From: Marinilabiliaceae bacterium | GTDB taxonomy: Bacteria; Bacteroidota; Bacteroidia; Bacteroidales; Marinilabiliaceae | Direction of reading: 5' to 3' | DNA: 64,000 nucleotides | Assembly: GCA_016933045.1 (NCBI GenBank) | Contig: JAFGBR010000039.1 | Location: forward strand, 62,001-126,000 | In this document: piece after piece, positions 30,275-39,323 of the stretch | How positions within the stretch are numbered: position 1 is the stretch's first letter | Layout: each line of letters starts with the position of its first letter | The notes under the pieces: model-generated | What the model was told of the DNA's origin: nothing | The model's database searches: none | Seen by the model: only the letters and a program-made list of their open reading frames with translations | Translations under genes and position numbers: made by a program

Positions 30275-30321
30275 AACCTTTTTAAACTTATTTGCTTTGA
30301 TTACTCAAAACATTTTAAAAA

Positions 30322-30329
30322 CAAAGTTA
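30322..30329 (-). promoter_or_regulatory. Candidate -7 element for the CotH operon
   Basis: The minus strand reads TAACTTTG, a TAnnTTTG match, about 50 nt upstream of the first CotH gene. No good -33 element is seen. The rest of the 224-bp intergenic stretch (30275-30498) shows no other recognisable feature. Confidence 0.45.
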
Positions 30330-30498
30330 ATGAAATTTAATATGTTTGTAATTTAATTTTTCATCAGTAAGATAGAACTTATTTTAGGATATTTACTTCA
30401 TCAAAAAATCGTTTTATTAAATAAAAATGCATGTTATTATGTAATATTTCAAGACAATAAACTTCAAATAATAATACTCTTAAACATTAATAGATTCT

Positions 30499-31221
30499 TT
30501 ACTTCATAAACCTCTCGCGATGCTGCAAATTCAACATTCCCCAAAGAATCAAAATCAATGACATAACACCCAAAATAATTCGGTTTTGATACACCACTGT
30601 TTCCCAAACCAACTGACTCATATCTGAAGGCGATTTAAACGGATTAAGAAACACATTCCATTTGCTGTACTCCAAAAAGTTGGTCAAAATCCAACAAAAA
30701 AGAGCAATAACCACAACCACAACCACTGTTCCATTACCATTTCGAACCACAGTTGAAAAAGAAAAACCTAACATTCCAAAAAATACAACAACAGGCAATA
30801 AACGAAAAACCATTTGTACCATATTAAATTGTATCAGCAAAAAATTTGATAATAACGATAGAATAAGAAGATAAATAATAACCAACATCAAAATCATAAA
30901 TATTCGAACCAAATACACCTTATAACGATAATTAGGTATTCCGAAAATTATTTCAAGCATACGGGCATCTGCGTCGTTTTGAATACCAAAAATTGTTGGA
31001 AATGAAATCAACAGCATAGCAGGAAAAATGTGCATATTAAATACATCTTCAATAACAATAGACGATTCATTTGAAAATATGTTAATAGCTGCAACCAATA
31101 GGTAAAAAAGAATTGATCCTCCAACAAAATAGATAAACTTATTACCAAAAATAACCTTAAAATTATAGCGAATAAGGCCACTCAGGAGATTAATTGTATT
31201 TGATAAATTGATTTTAATCAT
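30499..31221 (-). CDS. ABC-2 type transporter permease (small)
   Basis: A 240-residue integral membrane protein with about six predicted transmembrane helices, the size of a single ABC-2 permease subunit. Features include SISFPTIFGIQNDADAR-like charged loops (AMLLISFPTIFGIQND, DARMLEIIFG) between helices 2 and 3. It has no ATPase domain of its own. It is the last gene of the large transporter operon, 98 bp after the RND-ABC fusion gene, so the fused ATPase domain is its most likely energy source. The ATG at 31221 is preferred over a GTG one codon upstream. Substrate unknown. Confidence 0.8.
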   Translation of the reverse strand: MIKINLSNTINLLSGLIRYNFKVIFGNKFIYFVGGSILFYLLVAAINIFSNESSIVIEDVFNMHIFPAMLLISFPTIFGIQNDADARMLEIIFGIPNYRYKVYLVRIFMILMLVIIYLLILSLLSNFLLIQFNMVQMVFRLLPVVVFFGMLGFSFSTVVRNGNGTVVVVVVIALFCWILTNFLEYSKWNVFLNPFKSPSDMSQLVWETVVYQNRIILGVMSLILILWGMLNLQHRERFMK

Positions 31222-31322
31222 CACTTTTAATTAATTATTTTTCTCACGAATAATTGATATTTAGATCCTGTTCATCTTTTCTATCTGTCTAATAGTCTTT
31301 CGTCCAACATCTGTTCAGATTT

Positions 31323-34300
31323 CTAAATTCTCGAACTTGATTTTAGCATCAACAAATAAGCATCCTCCAAAACTGGTTTTACAGGCTCTGCATCATCAAA
31401 AGGTTTTTCGTCTGACAAACAACGAATACGAACATGATGACCAATTTTTACATGATGCACAACCTTATATTTTTCATTCACATCTTCAAAGTCCGACTCG
31501 GCAATAATTGCCTGCCATACCTTGCCCTCGGCAAAACGAACCATTTCTAAAGGATTTCCCCAGTATTTCAAATCACCTTTAAACATAACAGCAACCTGGT
31601 TACATGAGCTCGAAATATCTTCGATAATGTGTGTTGAAAACAGAACCACACGATCGCGACTCAACTCAACCAACAGGTTACGGAACCTGATGCGCTCACT
31701 TGGATCTAAACCTGCTGTTGGCTCATCGACAACTAAAATGCGTGGCAGATGCAACAAAATCATTGCAATACCAATACGCTGCTTCATACCTCCCGAATAC
31801 GAACCAATAGTATCTTTTCGGCGCTCCCACATGTGAACCGATTTCAAAACGTACTCAATTCGCTCACTACGAACCTCTTTTTTAATCAATCCCTTTAATA
31901 TCGACTGATAATCAAGGAAATCTTCGGCTGTCATATTTTCGTACATACCAAACTCCTGGGGTAAATAACCAATCAAACCTTGCAACTCCTCGCGTTTTAG
32001 AGTGGTATCAACACCATTGATATATATTTTTCCGTAGCTCTGTTCCAAAATACCACATACAATACGCATCAAAGTGGTTTTTCCGGCACCATTCGGACCT
32101 AACAAACCAATCATACCCGATTGAATATCGAGCGATACCGATTTAAGTGCCTTAAATGGCCTGTATGTTTTACCAAGCAATGGTATCTGGCGAACAGTTC
32201 TAAAATACGAAGATCGTATTTTAGATCGTTTACTCTTACCCGGTACTGCCAGTGAACTGTTTCTTTCTACCTTTTTACCTGACCATTTTACAAACAATAA
32301 ACCTTCCCAAATAACAAGAATAAAAACAATATCGACAATGGTATGCCAACGCAAATAAAACAGAACACACGAAAATAAAGGAAATCCCCAGTGATAAACC
32401 AGACTAAGCCATTTGCATATTTTCACAAACTTATTTCGTTTAATACACCATGACTCAATTTGTTTACCTGATCCTATAGTAAAAAAAAGTGGAATTGATA
32501 GATATAAAATAATAGATGATAGCAACAATGTAAATCCACTCTCAACATAAAACCATGTAAAATAAACACCAAATAACATTAATGGAATCTGCCATAATGC
32601 ATTCTCGAGTAGTGATTTTGTGGTTTCTTTCTTATCAAGTGCTGCTTCAATAAGCCTGCGCCTCGATTGCCATTCGCGTAAAAAACGCCCCGGCCTATCG
32701 TACACCTTAACCAAATTGCGAATGGAAATACGAATTGGCTCATCAGGGTTAATAACCTCCTCGCCTGCTTTTCGCAAACTATTTAACACAAACCAGGTAA
32801 CAATGGGCACTCCAACAACAAACAAAACCAGATATATCATTTTCCAAACCATGCCGGCATCACTATAACCAAACAGCCAACCTAAACCCAACACCCATGC
32901 TAGAAACATAACACCCCGCACCAACAAGTTTTGCGATCTGATCCATCTTAACGATGAATCCAAACCATACGAAAATGTAGGTATAAACACAAGAGTTAAA
33001 ACTGTGCTAAAACTTAATCCTCCCACTACTGTTATTGCAAATGGAGCACCCAAACTACCCACAAACTCAGTTTTACCCATTGCCAAAGGCAACATAGCAA
33101 TAATGGTTGTTGCGGCTGTAATAGTAACCGGACGAATACGTGAAATACCGGCCTCAATAAGTGCCCGCAAGTAGTTCATACCCGAGCGCCTAAGTTGATG
33201 AGCATAATCCATTAAGATAATACCATTATTAACAACTACTCCTAACAAAATCAAGAACCCAATCAAAGTGTTTAAACTAAACAACGACCTTCCTGTTAGT
33301 GTTAATGCCAATAAGGATCCAATGGCTGCCAATGGCACCGTAAACATCATCACCAATGGTGCTGTTAACGATTCAAAAACCGATGCCAAAATCATAAATA
33401 TGAGAATAACTGCTACCAAAATTAAAAACTTAAACTCATCGAACGGGTTCTCTTCATGTACAACATCAAGAGCTACGCCAGATGGCAATGGAATCAATGC
33501 AATCAAATCTTCAACATCCTTACGACTCGACTCCAACAGTGTTTTAGAATCATTAACCTCATCCGAAAAGCGATAAACCACCTCTATTTGCTTTTCCTGG
33601 TTAACTCGCTGAATCTCTGATCGACCATAAGAGTAATTGATATCAGCAACCTCAGTTAAAGGAATAACCCCTCCGCTTGACGATTCTATTAACAGTGCTT
33701 TTAAATCATCCATCCGCTTTTTTTCGTCCTGAATAGTATCAGAGCTATTAGTCGTTAACGATATATCATACTCTTCTTTACCCAATCTTAATGTACCACC
33801 CGAACTTACCTCGGTTCGAAACGTAGATAATTCAGATGCAACATTTGCCGGCGAAACACCCGAAATACCCATAAGTAAGGGGTCAAAACCCAAATGAACT
33901 TCAGGACGCCTTGACGATGCCGAAATGTTAACACGAGTAAGATTTTCCAGATTCTCTTCGAGATAGTATTTCACATCGTTAGCTACCAATAGCATCTTAT
34001 CGTAATCTTCACCTTTTATAATAACCGATTCGGTTTGCTCACCAATGCCAAACAGGCCTTGCAACTGCATTCCCGGGTTCGATCCAAAACCTCTGCCTCC
34101 TCCTCCGTTTTCTACGCTTTGCGATAATGCAACTTCTGCTCCATTTATATTATTAATACGATTTTGAATATCCTGCCTTATCTCGGCTATGGTACGTTCG
34201 CTATCGTCCTTATAATCTTTGTCCAACCGAACAGTCAAACTTGCCGATTCTTCATAAACCTGACTTATTATATCGGGATTTTCAGCAATACCAGTTAAGC

Positions 34301-36044
34301 GACTTTCCAAATCACGCACAACAATATCGGTAGTTTCAAGTGTTGACCCTGTTGGCATTTCAACAGAGATAAAAAAGCTTGTTGTTTCTGTCTCTTCACT
34401 CGTAGCTGTATTAAATGCCTGACTCACAAAAATAGTAATAAACAAAACTGCTAACGACCCAAAAATAATTTGCAACGGATATCTTAAACATGTTTTTAAC
34501 AATTGTATATAGTATTGAACCAAACGATTATGCAAATTCAAATACTCAAATGCTTTTGTTGATATCTTTCGTTGGAGTTTCATAAAGGAAAGAATCAAAA
34601 CCGGAACCAATACCAAAGCAACTATTAACGAAATTACAAGTGTTGACACGATAGAAACGCTAATTTGCCTTGCAACCTCGCGAAACATCACATTAGTTGA
34701 AAAAACAAACGGTACAAAAACAGTAATGGTTGTTAACGTTGATGCCACCACTGCCCGCCAAACCTGTCCCGTACCCTTAATCACACTATCGCGTAACGTC
34801 TCCTTACGGGCTATAAGACGATGTATATTCTCCATTACTACAACGTTGTTGTCGATGAGCATTCCAACGGCCAAAGCAAGTCCTACTAACGTTAAAATAT
34901 TAATAGAAACATCGCCGGCATAAAACACATTAAATGCCGAATAAACAGAAACAGGTATGGCAACCATGGCCACAAAAACGAGATAGATATTTTTCAGGAA
35001 AATCCAGAGCAAGAACACTGCCAACAAACCACCTACAAAAGCAAGCGAAATAATTTTATCAATATTGGTTTGCATGGTTTCGGCACTATTAAACTCAACA
35101 ACAAGTTCTAACCCACGACTTTCCAAATCGATATTAATCTCATCAATTTCATTCAAAACCTTTTCCGATAAAGAAATAAGATTCACTTTTGATTCGCGTG
35201 CCAGAGTCAGAGTAACAGCATCTTTTCCATTAACACGACTGTAGGAGTCTTCTTCTTTTACATCAAAACTAACCGTAGCCACATCTTTAAGCCTTACGGG
35301 TCCATCCGCTCGAAGTACAATATTTTCAATATCGTCAATGGAATTGTAATCAGCTTCAACGGTTACAAAAAAATTCATTTTATTCTCTTTCACCAGGCCG
35401 GCAAACACTTTTTGAGTCTGCTGCCCAACAATCCGCTGCCTTATAACTCCAAGAGTTAATCCGTAACTCTCCATCAGCTGGTCATTCACCGTAATATCAA
35501 CAGTTTTCACCCGTCCTCCATAAATATTCAACGAAGCAACTCCGTCAATATTCTCAAGCCTATCAACCACCTCATCTTCTACCAGGTTTCGAACACGGTC
35601 AACTCCCCCATCGGCACGCGCCTGAATACGCATAAACTGGTTACTTGCCTGGTCAACATCAACCTTAAACACATTGGCCGAAAAATCATCGGGCAGCAAC
35701 GAAGCCGAGTTTTCAATTCGTTCAACAAGCTTAAGATAGTTGTATGTTACATTGGCATCTTTTTCGAGATAAATGATGATTGTTGCACTACCTGGATTAA
35801 CACGACTCTCAATTTTTTCTATATTTTCGAGCGAACTAATAACTCCTTCAATAGGTATAACTCCCTGCTGCTCTACATATTTCGGATCAGTTTCTGATGG
35901 TGCTGAAACACGAACAAACAACATCGGAAATTCGGTATTTGGCAACAATTCCATTGCCAACTGTTTATACGATACCCATCCCAACATGGTAAGGGCAATG
36001 AATATCATACTTACTAAAACCCTACGATCGACCAGTTGACTCAT
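31323..36044 (-). CDS. RND transporter fused to an ABC ATPase domain (1573 aa)
   Basis: One uninterrupted frame joins two transport engines. Residues 1 to about 1030 are a complete RND (HAE1/AcrB-like) pump: first helix, porter domains, a central membrane block near 335-490 with GMLIDNNVVVMENI, and a second one with VVNNGIILMDYA. Two extra helices follow (about 1040-1090). An ABC-like first strand (ISIRNLVKVYDRPGR, about 1106-1120) comes next, then about 170 residues with roughly four helices, then a full ABC ATPase. This has Walker A GPNGAGKT at 1316-1323, a Q-loop in LPQEFG, signature YSGGM near 1416-1420, Walker B ILVVDEP at 1436-1442 and the H-loop histidine in STH near 1472. The start overlaps the upstream RND stop (ATGA). 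RND pumps normally run on the proton gradient without ATP. Confidence 0.9.
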   Translation of the reverse strand: MSQLVDRRVLVSMIFIALTMLGWVSYKQLAMELLPNTEFPMLFVRVSAPSETDPKYVEQQGVIPIEGVISSLENIEKIESRVNPGSATIIIYLEKDANVTYNYLKLVERIENSASLLPDDFSANVFKVDVDQASNQFMRIQARADGGVDRVRNLVEDEVVDRLENIDGVASLNIYGGRVKTVDITVNDQLMESYGLTLGVIRQRIVGQQTQKVFAGLVKENKMNFFVTVEADYNSIDDIENIVLRADGPVRLKDVATVSFDVKEEDSYSRVNGKDAVTLTLARESKVNLISLSEKVLNEIDEINIDLESRGLELVVEFNSAETMQTNIDKIISLAFVGGLLAVFLLWIFLKNIYLVFVAMVAIPVSVYSAFNVFYAGDVSINILTLVGLALAVGMLIDNNVVVMENIHRLIARKETLRDSVIKGTGQVWRAVVASTLTTITVFVPFVFSTNVMFREVARQISVSIVSTLVISLIVALVLVPVLILSFMKLQRKISTKAFEYLNLHNRLVQYYIQLLKTCLRYPLQIIFGSLAVLFITIFVSQAFNTATSEETETTSFFISVEMPTGSTLETTDIVVRDLESRLTGIAENPDIISQVYEESASLTVRLDKDYKDDSERTIAEIRQDIQNRINNINGAEVALSQSVENGGGGRGFGSNPGMQLQGLFGIGEQTESVIIKGEDYDKMLLVANDVKYYLEENLENLTRVNISASSRRPEVHLGFDPLLMGISGVSPANVASELSTFRTEVSSGGTLRLGKEEYDISLTTNSSDTIQDEKKRMDDLKALLIESSSGGVIPLTEVADINYSYGRSEIQRVNQEKQIEVVYRFSDEVNDSKTLLESSRKDVEDLIALIPLPSGVALDVVHEENPFDEFKFLILVAVILIFMILASVFESLTAPLVMMFTVPLAAIGSLLALTLTGRSLFSLNTLIGFLILLGVVVNNGIILMDYAHQLRRSGMNYLRALIEAGISRIRPVTITAATTIIAMLPLAMGKTEFVGSLGAPFAITVVGGLSFSTVLTLVFIPTFSYGLDSSLRWIRSQNLLVRGVMFLAWVLGLGWLFGYSDAGMVWKMIYLVLFVVGVPIVTWFVLNSLRKAGEEVINPDEPIRISIRNLVKVYDRPGRFLREWQSRRRLIEAALDKKETTKSLLENALWQIPLMLFGVYFTWFYVESGFTLLLSSIILYLSIPLFFTIGSGKQIESWCIKRNKFVKICKWLSLVYHWGFPLFSCVLFYLRWHTIVDIVFILVIWEGLLFVKWSGKKVERNSSLAVPGKSKRSKIRSSYFRTVRQIPLLGKTYRPFKALKSVSLDIQSGMIGLLGPNGAGKTTLMRIVCGILEQSYGKIYINGVDTTLKREELQGLIGYLPQEFGMYENMTAEDFLDYQSILKGLIKKEVRSERIEYVLKSVHMWERRKDTIGSYSGGMKQRIGIAMILLHLPRILVVDEPTAGLDPSERIRFRNLLVELSRDRVVLFSTHIIEDISSSCNQVAVMFKGDLKYWGNPLEMVRFAEGKVWQAIIAESDFEDVNEKYKVVHHVKIGHHVRIRCLSDEKPFDDAEPVKPVLEDAYLLMLKSSSRI

Positions 36045-39000
36045 GATTTCTTAATTCCTAATTTATGATACAACCGATTCATTCCTGTTTCGAACACGTA
36101 GTACAAACATGGAATTACCACAAGTGTAAGTAATGTCGATGATATTAAACCACCTATTATAGCAAGTGCCATAGGCGAACGCAATGATGCACTTTCGCCA
36201 AACCCGAATGTTAACGGCAAAAGTGCTAAAACGGTTGTTGCACTGGTCATTAAAATTGGACGTAAACGCTGATGTCCGGCATCAACAATAGCTTCTTTCA
36301 ATAACATGCCACCCCTCTTATTTCGGTTAATGGCATCTACCAGCAATATTGAATCGTTTACTGCAATACCTCCAAGCATAACTATACCAATCAATGCCAT
36401 TATGTTCATATTTTGCCCCATTATTAAAAATGCCATCACCACTCCAACTCCGGCAAAAGGAATAGATAGTAAAATGGTAAACGGATGCAACAGCGACTCA
36501 AATTGAGCTGCCATAACCATGTACACTAAAATTATGGCTAATATTAATGCAAACGTCAGATTTCCAAACGACTCTGCCCGTTTCAACTCTTCTCCTGCCA
36601 CACGTACTTTAAAACCATCGGGTAAATCTATTTTTTTTATGGTTTGATTCAGCTCTTTCACCAATTGATCGAACGATATATCGCCTGTTGGATAACCTTG
36701 TATTTTCCCCAAACGTTGCTGATCGACACGATTCAATAACGATGGCGACTGATCTACTTCTATCTGAGCCAGTTCGCTTAACAAATACTCGCTACTGCCA
36801 TTTTTAATTTTAAATGCTCTCAAATCGGCCAACGATACATCGGGCATTTTTAATACTATACCGGTTAGCTCACCATCAACCTCCATATTACCGCCATCGG
36901 TGCCTTGTAAATAATTTTGTAACTGTGTCATTATAGTTGATACATCAATATTAAAAACCCCGGCACGATACCTGTCGATCTTTACTGAAATTTCGGGAGC
37001 TCCCTCTTCAAATGACACATTCGAAATCATCAGGTTCGGATTAACCGAAAATGAATCTTTTAATGTACGGGTAAGCATTATAAGTTCATCCAAATCATCA
37101 CCCAATATCTGCACTTCTACAGGTGCATCAGTTGTTCCCAACACATCCGACAATACCGATCCTCCCTTATGGTAATCAATAGTTAAACCATCAATATCGT
37201 TAAAAGTATTTTCAAATGTTTCAATTAACAACGTAATATCAACAAACTCTTTATCTTTAAAATGCAGTTTTAAATAACCGGTATTATCACCCTGAACCAA
37301 ATCAGATGAAGTACTCTCTGTATTATCAGGGCCGGAATGAGAATAAACCCAATCAAGCTTATCGCCTGTTATCTGACGAACTAATTGTTCTATTTTCATT
37401 AACATACCATCAGTGCGGTTCATTGATGAGCCGGCAGGTAATGTCACATTCAACTTCAAATCACTGCTTTGATAGTTTGGCATAAATTCACTGCCAATGA
37501 ATGTAAATAACCATCCCGAGAGGATTAAAACAATCAACGATCCCCAAAGGATACTTCTTCGTTTATCAATTATTTTACCCAGACTATTGCGGTACCATTG
37601 AAACTGAATAATCGATGTTTTTTCAACCGATTGGCTTTTTTCTTTAAAAAAAACTTTCGCTAAAACAGGAATGAAGAAAATTGCAATAAACAATGACGAA
37701 ACCAATGAAAATGCCACAGTCCAGGCCTGATCTTTAAACAATTCGCCCGAAGCTCCCTGCAAGTATACCACCGGAAGAAAAACAACCACCGTAGTGATGG
37801 TCGATGCAATCAAAGCCCCACTTACCGAGGCCACACCTTCAATTGCAGCATCTTTTACCGATTTGCCCTGTTCCATCAATCTGAAAATATTTTCAACTGC
37901 AATGATAGCATTATCAACTAACATACCGGCTCCAAGAGCTAAACCGCCAAGTGTCATAATGTTTAAAGTGAGCCCATTAAAATACATGAGATTAAAAGTT
38001 GCTATCACCGAAATAGGAATAGCAATACTTACCACCAGTGTAACCCCTATTCTTCTCATAAACAGGTACAACACTATAACTGCCAGTATAATTCCCCAGA
38101 AAGCACTACTCTCCACTTCGTTAATTGAACCGGTAATTACATCACTTTGATTATCGACAACAACCAACTTATAACCAGGTAGTCGTTTTTGAATCTTTTC
38201 AAACTCTTTAAAAACATTTTCAACTGCATTAACGGTATTAAACCGTGTCTCTTTATAAATTGAAACACCAATGCCCGGCTTCCCATTAAACTGTACAAGA
38301 TTTGAAGGTTCAGAAAAACCCATTTTAACAGTAGCAACTTCTCCCATCAATATAGGCGTTGATTCTGCATTTGAAGTTACATCTCCAGTGGTTGATGTTA
38401 ACATTCTGTATCCCACCACCAAATTTTTCAAATCATTAGGCGAGGCAAACTGACCGGTTCCTTTTATGATATATTTCTGACCAGCCTCCTCGATATAACC
38501 ACCCGATACATTTCTATTATAGGCATTAATGGCATTAACCAAATCACTTGATGATAAGTTATTAATTTTTAAAATATCAGGATTAGTCTCAACAATAACT
38601 TCATTTTCCAATTCACCCGACAGCTTAACATCGGCAATTCCTTCTAAACGAATCAGGTCATTTATAATATATTTCTCAGCAACTTTTCTCAACTCATTCA
38701 AGTCAGTTTTTCCATCCTCCGGCACCAATGCGGCAAGCAAAACCGGTGTCGAATTTGGATCAAAACGCGATAACGACAACTCCTCTATATCCTCATCCTG
38801 CTCAATTACAGCAACCGCTTTTTGCAGATCGAGAAAAGATTCGTCAATATTCTGTCCAAAATCATATTCAACAGTAACAATGGCTGTTCCAACCGAAATA
38901 TCAGATGTTACCGAAACAACGCCCTTTTGCCTTATGGAAAGTGCCTCCAGTTGTTCAACAAAACGGGTTTCCATCTCCTCAGGTGAACGTTCTCCTGCAT

Positions 39001-39151
39001 CGAGTTCGATATATATACGGGGATTATTTAAGTCGGGAAACAAGTCGATACCCAATTTACTTACCGAGATAAATCCAAGTAAGATAATGGCCAAAACAAC
39101 CATTAAAATGGAAACCGGATTGTTAACTGCAAAACGCGTTAATGATTTCAT
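36041..39151 (-). CDS. RND-family efflux pump inner-membrane subunit (1036 aa)
   Basis: A full-length RND permease of the HAE1/AcrB superfamily, with about 12 transmembrane helices in two repeats and two large periplasmic porter regions. Landmarks are the N-terminal FAVNNPVSILMVVLAIILLG, the first membrane block with GMLVDNAIIAVENIFR, and the second with AVNDSILLVDAINRNKRGG. In AcrB the proton relay uses D407, D408 and K940; here the corresponding positions read D, N and N, a pattern shared by a large RND subgroup. Such pumps export hydrophobic or envelope-derived molecules through a membrane-fusion protein and TolC, both encoded just upstream. The stop overlaps the start of the RND-ABC fusion, suggesting equal production of both. 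Confidence 0.93.
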   Translation of the reverse strand: MKSLTRFAVNNPVSILMVVLAIILLGFISVSKLGIDLFPDLNNPRIYIELDAGERSPEEMETRFVEQLEALSIRQKGVVSVTSDISVGTAIVTVEYDFGQNIDESFLDLQKAVAVIEQDEDIEELSLSRFDPNSTPVLLAALVPEDGKTDLNELRKVAEKYIINDLIRLEGIADVKLSGELENEVIVETNPDILKINNLSSSDLVNAINAYNRNVSGGYIEEAGQKYIIKGTGQFASPNDLKNLVVGYRMLTSTTGDVTSNAESTPILMGEVATVKMGFSEPSNLVQFNGKPGIGVSIYKETRFNTVNAVENVFKEFEKIQKRLPGYKLVVVDNQSDVITGSINEVESSAFWGIILAVIVLYLFMRRIGVTLVVSIAIPISVIATFNLMYFNGLTLNIMTLGGLALGAGMLVDNAIIAVENIFRLMEQGKSVKDAAIEGVASVSGALIASTITTVVVFLPVVYLQGASGELFKDQAWTVAFSLVSSLFIAIFFIPVLAKVFFKEKSQSVEKTSIIQFQWYRNSLGKIIDKRRSILWGSLIVLILSGWLFTFIGSEFMPNYQSSDLKLNVTLPAGSSMNRTDGMLMKIEQLVRQITGDKLDWVYSHSGPDNTESTSSDLVQGDNTGYLKLHFKDKEFVDITLLIETFENTFNDIDGLTIDYHKGGSVLSDVLGTTDAPVEVQILGDDLDELIMLTRTLKDSFSVNPNLMISNVSFEEGAPEISVKIDRYRAGVFNIDVSTIMTQLQNYLQGTDGGNMEVDGELTGIVLKMPDVSLADLRAFKIKNGSSEYLLSELAQIEVDQSPSLLNRVDQQRLGKIQGYPTGDISFDQLVKELNQTIKKIDLPDGFKVRVAGEELKRAESFGNLTFALILAIILVYMVMAAQFESLLHPFTILLSIPFAGVGVVMAFLIMGQNMNIMALIGIVMLGGIAVNDSILLVDAINRNKRGGMLLKEAIVDAGHQRLRPILMTSATTVLALLPLTFGFGESASLRSPMALAIIGGLISSTLLTLVVIPCLYYVFETGMNRLYHKLGIKKS

Positions 39152-39209
39152 CAGAATTTTTTTTTTAATTATAGGCTCATGAGGTTACCTCAAAAATCTA
39201 ACTTTTAAT

Positions 39210-39280
39210 ATCCCTGCTAAGTCAGGAATCTCTCGTGTGAGTGAAGCTATCATTTATGAAATCTCTAACCTCGCAGGGAT
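39210..39280. repeat. Inverted repeat in the gap between the MFP and RND genes
   Basis: ATCCCTGC (39210-39217) and GCAGGGAT (39273-39280) are perfect inverted copies flanking 55 bp. On the minus (coding) strand the stem can be extended inward by a GTTAG/CTGAC pairing after a short bulge. A shorter palindrome, TGAGGT-T-ACCTCA, lies at 39180-39192. The 172-bp gap is otherwise non-coding. It may be a dispersed palindromic repeat or an mRNA structure adjusting expression within the operon. Confidence 0.5.
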
Positions 39281-39323
39281 GAAATTAAATTTGATATTTT
39301 GATATCACCTCACACATCTTAAA

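Noticed and set aside
32100-32960. Possibility that the RND-ABC fusion is a sequencing or frameshift artefact joining two genes
   Set aside because: The frame is continuous across the junction, the linker is long and structured rather than a few random residues, and no start context precedes the ATPase part. Long-read confirmation is still desirable.
38529-39182. A 217-codon plus-strand open frame antisense to the first RND gene
   Set aside because: It lies wholly opposite a strongly conserved RND coding region, has low-complexity serine-rich content and matches no family; it is a shadow frame.
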